Shown: in pieces, positions 1-11,149 of the stretch | How the letters are laid out: every line of letters starts with the position of its first letter | Numbering within the stretch: position 1 is the first letter of the stretch | Assembly: GCF_000016525.1 (NCBI RefSeq) | Contig: NC_009515.1 | Span: forward strand, 62,001 to 126,000 | Reading direction: 5' to 3' | DNA: 64,000 nucleotides | Source of the DNA: Methanobrevibacter smithii ATCC 35061 | GTDB taxonomy: Archaea > Methanobacteriota > Methanobacteria > Methanobacteriales > Methanobacteriaceae | The notes under the pieces: model-generated | The model's database searches: none | Told to the model about the DNA's origin: nothing | What the model saw: only the letters and a program-made list of their open reading frames with translations | Program-made: the position numbers and the translations under genes

Positions 1-208
1 CATTTTTCTCATTTTTAGTTACTTCAGTACATTCCATATAATCTTCAGGATAGGGAATTTCCGGTTCTACCTTAAAAACATCCCCATTAGTTATCTCTTT
101 AATATAATCTGCAACTACTTCAGTGTTTCCTTTTTCAACTACTTTCAAATCACCTTCATAATAATTTTCACCTGCACGTGAAAAATATAAAATCAAATCT
201 CCAGACAT
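1..208 (-). CDS. Flavodoxin family protein (N-terminal part, cut by window edge)
   Basis: The reverse strand from 208 reads MSGDLILYFSRAGENYYEGD and continues open to base 1. The YFSRAGEN segment matches the phosphate-binding loop of the flavodoxin_4-type family, and the later IPYPEDYMECTEV is also typical of these proteins. An AAGGAGATAT ribosome binding site lies at 211-220, directly before the ATG. About 69 residues are visible, so most of the FMN-binding fold lies outside. Likely a small FMN electron carrier or NADPH-dependent reductase-like protein; its partner cannot be told from here. Confidence 0.75.
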   Translation of the reverse strand, partial: MSGDLILYFSRAGENYYEGDLKVVEKGNTEVVADYIKEITNGDVFKVEPEIPYPEDYMECTEVTKNEKN

Positions 209-351
209 AAATATCTCCTTATTATCTAAATATAATTTATATAAAAAACCGTTATTAAGTATATTCCATTTTAAAAAAAATAATGGGCAATATTTATTTA
301 TTATATTTGATATAACTCAATAATATAACAATTATACTGGGGAGAAAAACT

Positions 352-1017
352 TTGAATAAAAGAATAGATTTACATATGCACAGTTTATTTAGTGACGGAG
401 AATTATTGCCTTCAGAATTGGCCCGAAGAGCTGCTAATTTAAATCACGAAGTTATAGCTATTACCGACCATGTTGATTACTCCAATGTTGAGCAGATACC
501 TCAAATACAAAAAGCTATTGACGATATTAATGCCAATTGGAACATCAAGGTTGTTTTAGGTGCTGAAGTAACTCATGTACCTACAGAATCTATTGACGGA
601 GTAGCTAAAAAAGCAAAAGATTTAGGTGCACAAATTGTTGTTGTTCATGGTGAAACATTAAATGAACCTGTAATTGAAGGAACCAATTATGCGGCAGTCA
701 ACAGTGAATATGTAGACATTCTAGGCCATCCCGGTTTGATTACCTATGAAGAAGCTCAAATTGCAAAAGAAAATGGAATCTATCTGGAAATAAGTGCAAG
801 AAGTGGCCATTGTCTTGGAAACGGTCATGTAGCCAACATAGCCAGTGAAGTAGGTAATAAATTACTTGTAAATACAGATACCCATTCACCGGATAATCTA
901 ATTACCTTTGAAAAATCTTATGAAATAGCTCTTGGGGCAGGATTAAGTAAAAAAGAAGCTATGGCTGCTATTGTTGATAATCCTCGGGAATTACTTAAAT
1001 CTAAAGGGATTTTATGA
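352..1017 (+). CDS. PHP domain phosphoesterase, histidinol-phosphatase type
   Basis: A 221-residue protein starting at a TTG codon preceded by GGGGAG at 339-344. The N-terminal [12 protein letters not shown] gives the H-x-H metal pair of PHP phosphoesterases, followed by AITDHVD, VVHGE, DILGHPG and NTDTHSPDN, which supply the remaining metal ligands. The family hydrolyses phosphate esters with a trinuclear metal centre, and some members are histidinol phosphatases. The substrate here is not proven. The last four bases overlap the next gene's ATG (ATGA), so the two are translationally coupled. Confidence 0.8.
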   Translation: MNKRIDLHMHSLFSDGELLPSELARRAANLNHEVIAITDHVDYSNVEQIPQIQKAIDDINANWNIKVVLGAEVTHVPTESIDGVAKKAKDLGAQIVVVHGETLNEPVIEGTNYAAVNSEYVDILGHPGLITYEEAQIAKENGIYLEISARSGHCLGNGHVANIASEVGNKLLVNTDTHSPDNLITFEKSYEIALGAGLSKKEAMAAIVDNPRELLKSKGIL

Positions 1018-1481
1018 AAGCATCAAAATTACTTAATGAAATAAGAGAAAACCTAAAGGATTATCCAATTGATTATCTGAAAAACAAGGTAACTGATGAT
1101 AGATACAAAGATCCCCTTACCAAATCACTGGCCAAATATAATTCTGGAGTTTATGATGAAATCTATGAAAAAGAGCTTGAAAATGATTTCAAAATAAACG
1201 ATGGAGTCGTTCAAAAAATAAAAGGAGACATTAACTTTTATTTTGACAAATATGCTCCAAACGACAATGAAACTAAAGAATTTACAAAATACATTTCACT
1301 GTATCTGGCACTAATAGTTAAAAAACCTCTGCATCCTTATGGAAATGACCCTAAAAAGGATGAGGTTTACATGAAAAATAACAGCTATTACTGTAAAGGA
1401 AGAGCAAAATTTATAAAAGACCAGAAATCTCTCTGCAGATATTGCATTTGCAAAAATCCGCCATTTGCATTTATGTTTTAA
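1014..1481 (+). CDS. UPF0305 / DUF2115 family protein
   Basis: A 155-residue protein overlapping the PHP gene by 4 bases. The pattern matches the methanogen family DUF2115 (UPF0305): a helical N-terminal half, a central HPYGN segment, and a C-terminal cluster of cysteines ([18 protein letters not shown]) that may bind a metal. Function is unknown. Coupling to the PHP phosphoesterase suggests shared expression but not a shared reaction. It ends at a hairpin shared with the converging reductase gene. Confidence 0.75.
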   Translation: MKASKLLNEIRENLKDYPIDYLKNKVTDDRYKDPLTKSLAKYNSGVYDEIYEKELENDFKINDGVVQKIKGDINFYFDKYAPNDNETKEFTKYISLYLALIVKKPLHPYGNDPKKDEVYMKNNSYYCKGRAKFIKDQKSLCRYCICKNPPFAFMF

Positions 1482-1490
1482 AAAAATAGC

Positions 1491-1512
1491 ATAAGTGAAA
1501 AAAATCACTTAT
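1491..1512. terminator. Hairpin between convergent genes
   Basis: Arms ATAAGTGA (1491-1498) and TCACTTAT (1505-1512) are perfect inverted repeats around an AAAAAA loop, between DUF2115 and the converging reductase. The symmetric A/T content would let it act on both strands. The right arm overlaps the last codons of the reductase gene. Confidence 0.45.
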
Positions 1513-2176
1513 TCAAAACTTTATACTGCAATATTAAGTCATCACCTAATTTAAATGAATCAAAAAGCTCCAGTCTTACCCCTTCATCCATTGTGTCAAA
1601 TCCTTCACCGTCAAATAATGTATGTGAATCCTTACCCCCAACAACAAAAGGAGCGACACAAATTCTTATTTCATCAATTAAACCCTCTTTAATCATTGAA
1701 AAGTTTAGAGTTGAACCACCCTCAAGCATCAGTGTTTTAATACCGCTTTCATAAAGATAATTCATTAAATCTTTTAGGTCAACTCTTTTATCCCCGCTGA
1801 AAAAGAAGTCAATTCCCCTTTTAGTAAAATTGGCATATCTGTCACTTACAATAAATTCAAGTTTATAGTCATTAGCTCCCGCTATTATGGTTTTTGCATC
1901 CTTATTTGTTATGCGTGCAGCTATTGGAGTTCTGCATTTGCTGTCTACCACCACACGAACAGGATTGTCTTCAGGATTTGCATCTATTTTATGAACCGTT
2001 AATCTGGGATTATCTGCAATAACCGTATTGATCCCAACCATTATTCCATCAACTTCACGTCTAAGTTCATGAACTCTTTTCAAATCTTTTTCACCTGAAA
2101 TATTGGAACTGCCAGTTTTAGTGGCTATTTTTCCGTCCAGTGTCATAGCTGCATTTAAAATAACATACGGTTTCAT
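1505..2176 (-). CDS. 2,5-diamino-6-(ribosylamino)-4(3H)-pyrimidinone 5'-phosphate reductase
   Basis: A 223-residue member of the RibD C-terminal (dihydrofolate-reductase-like) family. It has the opening MKPYVILNAAMTLDGKIAT, the block DGIMVGINTVIADNPRLTV, and the nucleotide-binding segment LMLEGGSTLNFSMI. In archaea this stand-alone reductase reduces the ribosylamino pyrimidine in riboflavin synthesis, and so also feeds F420 and FAD supply. AGGATGAT precedes the ATG. The gene follows the glycosyltransferase on the same strand with a 5-base gap, so the two probably share a transcript. Confidence 0.88.
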   Translation of the reverse strand: MKPYVILNAAMTLDGKIATKTGSSNISGEKDLKRVHELRREVDGIMVGINTVIADNPRLTVHKIDANPEDNPVRVVVDSKCRTPIAARITNKDAKTIIAGANDYKLEFIVSDRYANFTKRGIDFFFSGDKRVDLKDLMNYLYESGIKTLMLEGGSTLNFSMIKEGLIDEIRICVAPFVVGGKDSHTLFDGEGFDTMDEGVRLELFDSFKLGDDLILQYKVLNK

Positions 2177-2181
2177 TCAAA

Positions 2182-3198
2182 TCATCCTAACTGATAAAAG
2201 AATTCCTTAATCTGCATGAAATTAGCCAATGTCTGGTTTTGAAGCACATCAGGCATTACTATTGCAACAATTATACCGATTAATCCGCAAACAATTCCAA
2301 TAGCCCAAATTATTTTAACTGCCTGCTTTTCAGGAATCGGTTTTCGCAGTACAAGCCTGATTAAAGATTTGAATCCGACTTCAGGCCTTACCAGATTTCC
2401 ATTTTCATCTACCTGAGTCGGTTTGAACTGTTGCCTTTCCATAACTCCTGCACTGTAAAATTTAAGGGCTGCATCAATAATGTTAGGCAAAAGCACAATC
2501 AAAGCAATTAATTTTACACGACCTATAAAAGCTATTGAAACAATTGTTGCCCCTATAATTAAAGTTCCAGTATCTCCAGGGAAAATCTTTGCAGGATATT
2601 TGTTAAAGTACAGGAAAGCTATTAAAGCTCCAAGCATACTCATACTGATAATTGTAACATCATATTTTCCCAAAATAATACAGGATATTGTTAAAGAGGT
2701 AAGTGCAATTATTCCAAGCCCTGATTCAATTCCATTTAAACCTGCCAGCATATTGGTTAAATTGGATCCGATTGAAATAGCTATCGGAATACAAATAAGA
2801 TATACAATTCCAACATTTGGAGGTGCTGCCCATATTAAAGGAATACCTGCCAAAAACAATAGGAACAGCTTTTCTTTTGATGAAAGCACAAGCAAATCAT
2901 CAGCAATACCTATAATCCCTACAAGAAGAATTACAATTAAAACAATGCATAACGGAAATGTAAGAATGTCATGCATACATATTCCTGAAAAAATACCTAT
3001 TATAAATCCAAATAGGATACCAAATCCACCCATTTCAGCCACAATCGGCTTCCATGATTTATGCAGGTCCTTACCTACAATATCTGCCTTTTCTAATTTT
3101 CTAATAATTCTAGGCATTGATAATCTTGTTACTAAAAAAGATAAAATACCACAAATTATTGCTATTGCGTACAACGGAAGTTGTGGGAATAACATCAT
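2182..3198 (-). CDS. MraY/DPAGT1-type sugar-1-phosphate polyprenyl transferase
   Basis: A polytopic membrane protein of about 338 residues with roughly ten hydrophobic segments. Conserved blocks are HKSWKPIVAEMGG near residue 45, IADDLL, NLTNMLAGLNGIESGLG and FPGDTGTL. The NMLAGLNG form resembles the eukaryotic UDP-GlcNAc:dolichyl-phosphate GlcNAc-1-phosphate transferase more than bacterial MraY. It should place a sugar phosphate on a polyprenyl carrier, for N-glycan or pseudomurein precursors; which one cannot be decided. A GTG at 3207 lies in the AAGTGATT ribosome binding signal, so the ATG at 3198 is preferred. Confidence 0.82.
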   Translation of the reverse strand: MMLFPQLPLYAIAIICGILSFLVTRLSMPRIIRKLEKADIVGKDLHKSWKPIVAEMGGFGILFGFIIGIFSGICMHDILTFPLCIVLIVILLVGIIGIADDLLVLSSKEKLFLLFLAGIPLIWAAPPNVGIVYLICIPIAISIGSNLTNMLAGLNGIESGLGIIALTSLTISCIILGKYDVTIISMSMLGALIAFLYFNKYPAKIFPGDTGTLIIGATIVSIAFIGRVKLIALIVLLPNIIDAALKFYSAGVMERQQFKPTQVDENGNLVRPEVGFKSLIRLVLRKPIPEKQAVKIIWAIGIVCGLIGIIVAIVMPDVLQNQTLANFMQIKEFFYQLG

Positions 3199-3475
3199 AA
3201 TAATCACTTTATAAATATTTTTATCACTTATAGAATAATAAATTTATGATAAAACTAGCTAAAGTTCACTATTCCAACTAAATCTATTTAAAATAAATCA
3301 TATACATTTCCCAAAATAATTTAACATCACTATTTCCATATTACAATTATAATATTTATTTACCTTTAAAATTTTATATTAAGACCTAAAAATTGTTATT
3401 TTTAAAAACTAACTATTTTAAATACTAGATAGTTCATAATACGGGATATAACTAATAAAAATAAGAGGTGAAAAA

Positions 3476-4351
3476 ATGGTTCATCAAAGTGAAGATCAAT
3501 TATTCAAGTATGCTACAAAAGAAGATGGGTTTGGATTATTGAAACTTCTTAAAGAATCAAATGCAAATATAAAAGAAATAGACTTTAAATCCGAAAATTT
3601 AACATATAATCCTACAGAATTAGTAGAATTAGGTCCTAAAATATACAAAACAGACATGATACTGGAATTAGATCATTTAATTGTATTAACTGAATTCCAG
3701 TCAACAATTGTAAAAACAATAGATGAAAAACGATACAGGTTATACACTGCCCTTGTAGATTATGCAAAAAGAAACAATAAACCACTAATACTAATAGTCA
3801 TCAGTACTGCTGAGAAAACAAAAATAAAACAGTACAAAATAAATAAAGACTGTGTTTTTACAATTCCAATAGTATCACTAAAAGACTTTGATGGTGATAA
3901 AATTATAAATAATATAGAAAATAAAATAAAAAATAATCAAAAAATAACCCGACATGAAATGCTAAATTTAGCTTTAGCTCCATTTATGAGCTCAAAAAAA
4001 CCATTAGACAAACAAATAGAAAAAACCGTGAAAACACTAGATGAAGTAAGAAAATCAATGAAATGCAGCAGTGATTTTGTATTTGGAATAGAATTATTAA
4101 TAGTGGAAAAATTCATCAAAAATGAAAGACAGCACAAAAAATTAACAAACATACTGAGGGATACCATGAAAATAATAGATGAATGGAGACAAGAAGACTA
4201 CGAAAACGGAAAACAAGAAGGAAAAGAAGAAGAAAAAATAAATACCGCAAAAAATATGCTAAAAGAAAATTACACCATAAAACAAATAGCAACAATAACT
4301 CAATTAAACATTGAATCAATTAAACAAATAAAAGCAGAATTTGGAAAATAA
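3476..4351 (+). CDS. Rpn-family PD-(D/E)XK nuclease / transposase-like protein
   Basis: A 291-residue protein. It has an acidic active-site candidate KTDMILEL followed by TEFQST, the D...ExQ layout of the Rpn/YhgA-like PD-(D/E)XK proteins. The tail YENGKQEGKEEEKINTAKNM followed by a short HTH-like segment (YTIKQIATITQLNIESIKQI) is typical of this family, which is often multi-copy in Methanobrevibacter. Bacterial Rpn proteins promote recombination as Ca/Mg-dependent nucleases. GAGGTGA precedes the ATG. It stands alone with a 268-base upstream region and its own hairpin terminator. No transposon ends were seen. Confidence 0.72.
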   Translation: MVHQSEDQLFKYATKEDGFGLLKLLKESNANIKEIDFKSENLTYNPTELVELGPKIYKTDMILELDHLIVLTEFQSTIVKTIDEKRYRLYTALVDYAKRNNKPLILIVISTAEKTKIKQYKINKDCVFTIPIVSLKDFDGDKIINNIENKIKNNQKITRHEMLNLALAPFMSSKKPLDKQIEKTVKTLDEVRKSMKCSSDFVFGIELLIVEKFIKNERQHKKLTNILRDTMKIIDEWRQEDYENGKQEGKEEEKINTAKNMLKENYTIKQIATITQLNIESIKQIKAEFGK

Positions 4352-4400
4352 AATAAAAAACTTTTAAAACCAAAAAATAACACAACAAAACTAATTTAAA

Positions 4401-4430
4401 AGGAGATCTTATTCTCCTAAAACTTTTTTT
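4401..4430 (+). terminator. Hairpin plus T-tract after Rpn gene
   Basis: AGGAGA (4401-4406) pairs with TCTCCT (4413-4418) around a 6-base loop and is followed by a run of seven T at 4424-4430. It lies 50 bases after the Rpn stop codon on the same strand. Confidence 0.55.
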
Positions 4431-4513
4431 AATAACTAAAAAAAACCTATTAGTAATACTTTACCAAATTTACACCAGAAAATATTCGTTCACCAGACTT
4501 TCGCAGAATATTA

Positions 4514-4710
4514 TTAAATCAACAATTTTTCTTTAAATAAATCTATTAATTCGTTTAAATTTTTATATACTGATTTATATCTATAAACATTGTAATATTC
4601 TTTGTACTCATCAGTATTTATGCAATTTCAGAAAGACATAAATGTTTTTCAATTTTATTATTAAATTTCTCTATGAATTACTATATCTCATCATATTCAT
4701 CGCGAAAAAA
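4514..4710 (-). pseudogene. Decayed fragment of an unidentified gene
   Basis: On the reverse strand the stretch reads like coding sequence broken by stops. A piece RDEYDEI ends in two stops and FIEKFNNKIEKHLCLSEIA ends in another. A frame change then gives INTDEYKEYYNVYRYKSVYK and a further 15 residues to a stop at 4514-4516. No start codon or ribosome binding site is present. The charged, tyrosine-rich composition looks proteinaceous rather than random, but I do not recognise the family. The rest of 4352-4750 holds only the terminator and AT-rich sequence. Confidence 0.35.
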
Positions 4711-4750
4711 ATTCAGACTCTCAAAATAATTTTATATACTTATGAATCAC

Positions 4751-4882
4751 TTAATCAAAATCATCACTGTCATCAAAGTCATTCCCCCAATCCAGACTAT
4801 CTGATAAGTCAGATCCACATTCATCACATATTGCTCTTGATGAATCATTCAGATGGCCACAAACATTACATGTAATCATCAT
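4751..4882 (-). CDS. Small zinc-ribbon protein
   Basis: A 43-residue reading frame with an excellent TGGAGGTATT ribosome binding site (4883-4892) before ATG ATG. The product begins MMITCNVCGHLNDSSRAICD and then has ECGSD, so two CxxC pairs form a zinc ribbon. The tail is very acidic, rich in Asp and Ser. Proteins of this kind are common in methanogens, but their role is unknown. The second ATG (4879) is an equally possible start. Nothing else recognisable lies between this gene and 5139; that 256-base stretch is AT-rich and probably holds its promoter. Confidence 0.7.
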   Translation of the reverse strand: MMITCNVCGHLNDSSRAICDECGSDLSDSLDWGNDFDDSDDFD

Positions 4883-5138
4883 AATACCTCCATTAAATTA
4901 GTTTAAAAACTATTTCAGGATATTTATCTATTAAAATAACTGTGAACTAATCAATTAAATAACCTTTCATTTCCCCATAATTATCAAAATATAAAATAAT
5001 CATAACTGATATTTATAATATTATATATGGAAGAACAAGTTTATATTTATTAAGTTATTGTTGTCCTATTGATTTTAAGATAATTTAAACATTATTTATC
5101 TTCATCAAGTCCTTTCCGATTATTAAAAAATAAAATAG

Positions 5139-5609
5139 CTATTTATTATTTAAAATATAATAAACTGTTCTAAGAGGAATATCTAATTTTGAAGCTATAT
5201 CCTTTGGTTTTAAACCTTCTTCTTTTAAAGATTTGACTTCCTCATGATCATGTTTTTTAGAATAATTACTGAATTTAATTCCCTGTTTATTTTTTCTAAG
5301 GAGATAATAAACTTTATTTTGAGAAATATCCAATAAACCTGCAATCTCCTTTGCCTTTTTACCTTTTTTAACTAAATCCAATACATCTTTTTCCAATGAT
5401 GAGTATTTAGATTTAGCTCCCCAGTTATACTTTTTAGAAACAGTAATATCAAGCTGGTCCAAAGCATCAATATAATTCTTGGAAATCCTATTAAAAATAC
5501 TGGGACAACAGGTAATCTCTTCCAGATTGGGATATTCTTCAATTAAATCCAAAATAGTTGAAGAAGTTAATCCTTTTGTTATATGTACAGAAGTAACATC
5601 CTCATCCAT
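5139..5609 (-). CDS. DUF1699-like protein with two C-terminal HTH repeats
   Basis: A protein of about 156 residues. The N-terminal half (NLEEITCCPSIFNRISK, then ITVSKKYNWGAKSKYS) resembles the methanogen family DUF1699, which shares an IxxPPSxxxxISK and WGxRK layout. The C-terminal half carries two helix-turn-helix repeats, KAKEIAGLLDISQNKVYYLL and KPKDIASKLDIPLRTVYYIL, as in resolvase-type or sigma-like HTHs. A DNA-binding regulator is the likely role; the target is unknown. A GTG inside the AAGTGATG signal is the first possible start, but the ATG at 5609 fits the spacing better. It directly follows the DUF530 gene. Confidence 0.6.
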   Translation of the reverse strand: MDEDVTSVHITKGLTSSTILDLIEEYPNLEEITCCPSIFNRISKNYIDALDQLDITVSKKYNWGAKSKYSSLEKDVLDLVKKGKKAKEIAGLLDISQNKVYYLLRKNKQGIKFSNYSKKHDHEEVKSLKEEGLKPKDIASKLDIPLRTVYYILNNK

Positions 5610-5614
5610 AAACA

Positions 5615-7192
5615 TCACTTCTTAATTAAATCTAAAAATTTCTTGGATTTTGCACTTTTCGGTTTTCTGATATGATTAATATTTTTAAGTTCCTTTTTAA
5701 TTTTAGAATCATTAATATTTAATACATTTCCAATAGTTTCTATTTCTATATTACCATGTTCATGTATTAAACCAGCACCTAAAGCAGGATAGTTAAATAA
5801 AATATTTGAGTTTTTGGACTGTTTTTCAAACTTGAATTTTTCATATAAAATAAGATCCATATCTGGAATTGAAATTATTTTTAAGTCTGTAAACTCATTT
5901 AAAACCTTGATAACCTTTTTAAAAGTAGTCTGGAACACTTTACGTTGTTGACGATCAAGTTCTGCTCTAATATATGGAAATGGACCATTGCTAATCTTAC
6001 GGTTATTGTGTGATGTTGTTAAGTAATATCTGAAAATATCCCACATCATTAAAGTAGGAGCCATATTTTCAAATATGGTTTTTTCAATATTTTCCCTTAT
6101 TTTTAAATCTCTTTTTAAAGAACGGTTGTAATTACCGAATTTATCAATGAAATGAAGCTTTTCAAATTCTTCTGTAATCTTTGACTGTCTCCAGGATTCT
6201 AACTCTCCAATATCATATTCTTCGATAAATCCTGGAATTTCATTTTCATATTTATATCTGATAGCATCATATTTATTAATTCTTTTAAAATCAGACAGTT
6301 TCCTTTTTAAAATAGAATCTTTAATGCTGGAAATAATGTCTTCACTATATTTAACATAACTGATAGCCAGTGCATTTCTGACATATTTATCATCAATAAT
6401 AGCAGGTTTGGTTCTGTGGAATCTTAAAACTTCAATTCTGACATCTTTTCCGTATCTGTTTCTAACCTCTTCCTCATAATTACTGATATATTCTGAATCC
6501 AGAGTTACATTCTTACGAATCCAACGTCCATTTTCATCTCTAAAACGGATAACTAAAGAAATAGTTTTTACAAGACCTTTACGTTCTTGTTTAAGAATAT
6601 TTAATACTTTTTTAAATGAATTTCTTCCATAACCTGACAATTCACTCATCAACACCAAATAATTGCCGGACAAAGGCAAATATGGAATAATTTCCAATCT
6701 GTAGGTTGCATCCTTATTTATTTTAAAAGAGAAGTTTTCATGACCGCAGCTGCATTTTTCACCTTTAAGTCTGAACTCGCTGAGGGAATATTTTTTATAA
6801 CATGAATCACATTTAAGATAACCGCATTGTTCCAAATGTCCAATTGCAATTTTATGAGCATCAATAGCTGATTTTACTCTGTCCAGAACATTTTTTTTAG
6901 CATTAGCTTTCATTCTAAACATCTGATTATGTCTACTGTTTTCACTCATTTCCTCAAGTGAAACTTCAGCTATTGCTTTTGTACCATATTTATTTAAGGA
7001 TGTAAAAGGAGTGGTGTATCCCTGTGCATCCATACTCTCTTTTAATTCCTGTAAACTGTTTAATCTGTCATCTAGTTTATAGTATAATCTTTTGAAATTT
7101 TCAAACTCTTCAATATTATCCAATCTAATACTGTCATTTGAAATCTCTTTGAGATATTTTTCAGCCTTTGCAACTAGAGCAGATTCTTCCAT
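5615..7192 (-). CDS. DUF530 family methanogen protein with zinc ribbon
   Basis: About 525 residues. It has a helical N-terminus, a zinc-ribbon-like module near residues 125-155 (YLKCDSCYKKYSLSEF then KCSCGHENF), and a long basic C-terminal part. The order and length match the methanogen-restricted family DUF530, whose function is unknown. GTG at 7201 is part of the GTGATT ribosome binding signal, so ATG at 7192 is chosen. It sits 24 bases after metG and just before the HTH gene on the same strand, which suggests a metG-DUF530-HTH transcript and a possible link to translation or RNA, an inference from context only. Confidence 0.7.
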   Translation of the reverse strand: MEESALVAKAEKYLKEISNDSIRLDNIEEFENFKRLYYKLDDRLNSLQELKESMDAQGYTTPFTSLNKYGTKAIAEVSLEEMSENSRHNQMFRMKANAKKNVLDRVKSAIDAHKIAIGHLEQCGYLKCDSCYKKYSLSEFRLKGEKCSCGHENFSFKINKDATYRLEIIPYLPLSGNYLVLMSELSGYGRNSFKKVLNILKQERKGLVKTISLVIRFRDENGRWIRKNVTLDSEYISNYEEEVRNRYGKDVRIEVLRFHRTKPAIIDDKYVRNALAISYVKYSEDIISSIKDSILKRKLSDFKRINKYDAIRYKYENEIPGFIEEYDIGELESWRQSKITEEFEKLHFIDKFGNYNRSLKRDLKIRENIEKTIFENMAPTLMMWDIFRYYLTTSHNNRKISNGPFPYIRAELDRQQRKVFQTTFKKVIKVLNEFTDLKIISIPDMDLILYEKFKFEKQSKNSNILFNYPALGAGLIHEHGNIEIETIGNVLNINDSKIKKELKNINHIRKPKSAKSKKFLDLIKK

Positions 7193-7216
7193 TAAAATCA
7201 CTGAATTAAATTAAGA

Positions 7217-9199
<1,983 letters not shown>

Positions 9200-9463
9200 T
9201 AATTTTTCTCCTAACTTTTTTAAGCATTAATAATTATGTCATTCATATAATATAAAATTAATATATGCGAAGTTAATTAAGAAATATTTTAAAACAAAAT
9301 GATTTAAAAGATAATTTAAATCCAAATATTGAATTTCCAAATTAGCTATTTTAAAATAAATTCAAATATCCCAAAATCGTTAAAAATGAAAATAGAAAAA
9401 TGATAAATAACCTCAGGTCAGATATTAAAAATCAGTTATATCTGTTTAACAGTATCATTTTCT

Positions 9464-11020
9464 TTATTTTTTAAGCGTATCATCCAGAATAGCTACAGCT
9501 TTAGATTTGGCATATTTATCTGTTTTTTTAACACCAATCATTTTAGAAAATCCCGGAAAATCCAAATCGGCCTCATCACTAAACCAGACTTTTCTTAAAA
9601 AGTACCATGAATGACCTTCATCATCTACAAAACACCATTGATTCATAGTTTTGGGATTGATGTTTTTGAGATATTTAGTTAAAGCTTTTTTATTTGACAT
9701 ATAATCAAAAAACGGACATATTTTCATGGTTTTGGATAAATCCTTAAATTTGTCCCTAACTTTATCTTTATTGAATTTCCATATTCCGCTATCAGTAATT
9801 TGACCAAATCCATCATTTACATTAAAAATGGAACTGAAATATTCTTCAACATACTTACATGGGAATTCAGCAGGATTTGAATCTCCGTATCTGCAACAGT
9901 AATCCCTAGACAATCCGTTATTTTCTTTTTCCAGAGCACATGAAAATACGTCACAGACCTCATCAAGGATTACTTCTTCCCCGTCAAGCTTAATTAAGAT
10001 ATTTTCATTATTTAAATTGTCTATTTCATTTTTCAGATGTTCAAAATCATTAATCATTAATTTATCTGATTTAAAGTTCTCTTTACCATTTTCATCCAGG
10101 TTAAATAACTCCAGTTTAATTTTATTTTCTTTAAATCTGTTTACAAATCTGGACAATGAGTTATTGGATTTATTGAAAGCAAATATTTCAACATTAAAGC
10201 CTAAATTCAATAAAAAATCAATCCATAGCACTTCCAAATCATCAAAGTGTTTTTTAGATTCATTCCACATGAAAACAAAAAGTATATCTTCCCCATTGAA
10301 AGCTAAAAACGGATTAAAAGAGTTGAAACTTTCCTTATTTAAATTCATTCTGTTGATAATTGACAGCAGTTGGTCTTTGGAAAATTTGGAAAATATGGAG
10401 TTTACCACATCCATTGCAGAAAACTTTACCTTGATACCGTGTTTTTCCAATTCCTTATCAATGAATTTAAAAAACTTATTACCGAAATATCTCTCGAACA
10501 TGATAAAATAATCATACCTTTTTCTTTCATCATAATGGGCTTTAAGATATTTGAAACCGTGGGAATGCAGAAAAGATTTTCTAACCTTTTTATTTTGTTT
10601 ATCGAAAAAGACTTCCATAAAATTTTCAAACAGGCTCAACTCTTTTACATTTATCATATTGAACAAAGCATGCTCATTAAGATTTGATTGAACAGTGATT
10701 ATCTTAGAAAATGTGTCAATTCTTTCGGAAATATCTTTTATATCACATGACAGAGGAATCTTATCTTCATAAAACTGAGAAGGAATATTCTTAAAATCAC
10801 TTTTGGAAAATTCGCTGCCAGTTATATCCTCCCAAAAAATACAATCAAATAGACTTTTCCAAAAAGAACTATTTAAAAAAGTATAATAACCAGAATAAGT
10901 ATAATAATCAGTTAAAACCTGAACATCATTTTTAATGTCGCCATCAACATCATAAGCCTCATAAACTTCATTATAATCACATTCAAATGATTGAAATGTT
11001 ATATTTCCTTTACATACCAT
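9464..11020 (-). CDS. Hypothetical 518-residue protein, cysteine-containing C-terminus
   Basis: I do not recognise this family. No signal peptide or membrane segment is visible. Residues 1-250 are rich in Phe, Tyr and Lys and probably helical. A hydrophobic alpha/beta-like stretch occurs in the middle (GEDILFVFMWNE, VLWIDFLLNLGFNVEIFAFN), resembling a Rossmann-like or nuclease-like core. The C-terminal third contains CALEKENNGLSRDYCCRYGD, FPCKYVEEYF, MKICPFFDYM and NQWCFVDDEGHSWYF, enough cysteines for a metal or Fe-S site. It faces away from priL and is probably transcribed alone. GGGTAG precedes the ATG. Likely confined to Methanobrevibacter relatives. Confidence 0.6.
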   Translation of the reverse strand: MVCKGNITFQSFECDYNEVYEAYDVDGDIKNDVQVLTDYYTYSGYYTFLNSSFWKSLFDCIFWEDITGSEFSKSDFKNIPSQFYEDKIPLSCDIKDISERIDTFSKIITVQSNLNEHALFNMINVKELSLFENFMEVFFDKQNKKVRKSFLHSHGFKYLKAHYDERKRYDYFIMFERYFGNKFFKFIDKELEKHGIKVKFSAMDVVNSIFSKFSKDQLLSIINRMNLNKESFNSFNPFLAFNGEDILFVFMWNESKKHFDDLEVLWIDFLLNLGFNVEIFAFNKSNNSLSRFVNRFKENKIKLELFNLDENGKENFKSDKLMINDFEHLKNEIDNLNNENILIKLDGEEVILDEVCDVFSCALEKENNGLSRDYCCRYGDSNPAEFPCKYVEEYFSSIFNVNDGFGQITDSGIWKFNKDKVRDKFKDLSKTMKICPFFDYMSNKKALTKYLKNINPKTMNQWCFVDDEGHSWYFLRKVWFSDEADLDFPGFSKMIGVKKTDKYAKSKAVAILDDTLKK

Positions 11021-11149
11021 GTATACTACCCTTAAAAATCTTAATTATTATTTTAATAAACCGTAATATTAACAGTTTTCTATTAAAAAAGCAAAAATGA
11101 CCTTAAAAATAAGATAATTTTTTAAAACATGAAATAAAATATAAAAAAC

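Noticed and set aside
4642-4875. A forward 77-codon open frame
   Set aside because: It is hydrophobic then His-rich, has no ribosome binding site, and lies opposite both the zinc-ribbon gene and the decayed gene, which explain the sequence better.
9419-9444. Inverted repeat CAGATAT/ATATCTG as a terminator of the 518-residue gene
   Set aside because: It has short arms and no T-tract on the needed strand, so the support is too weak to list.
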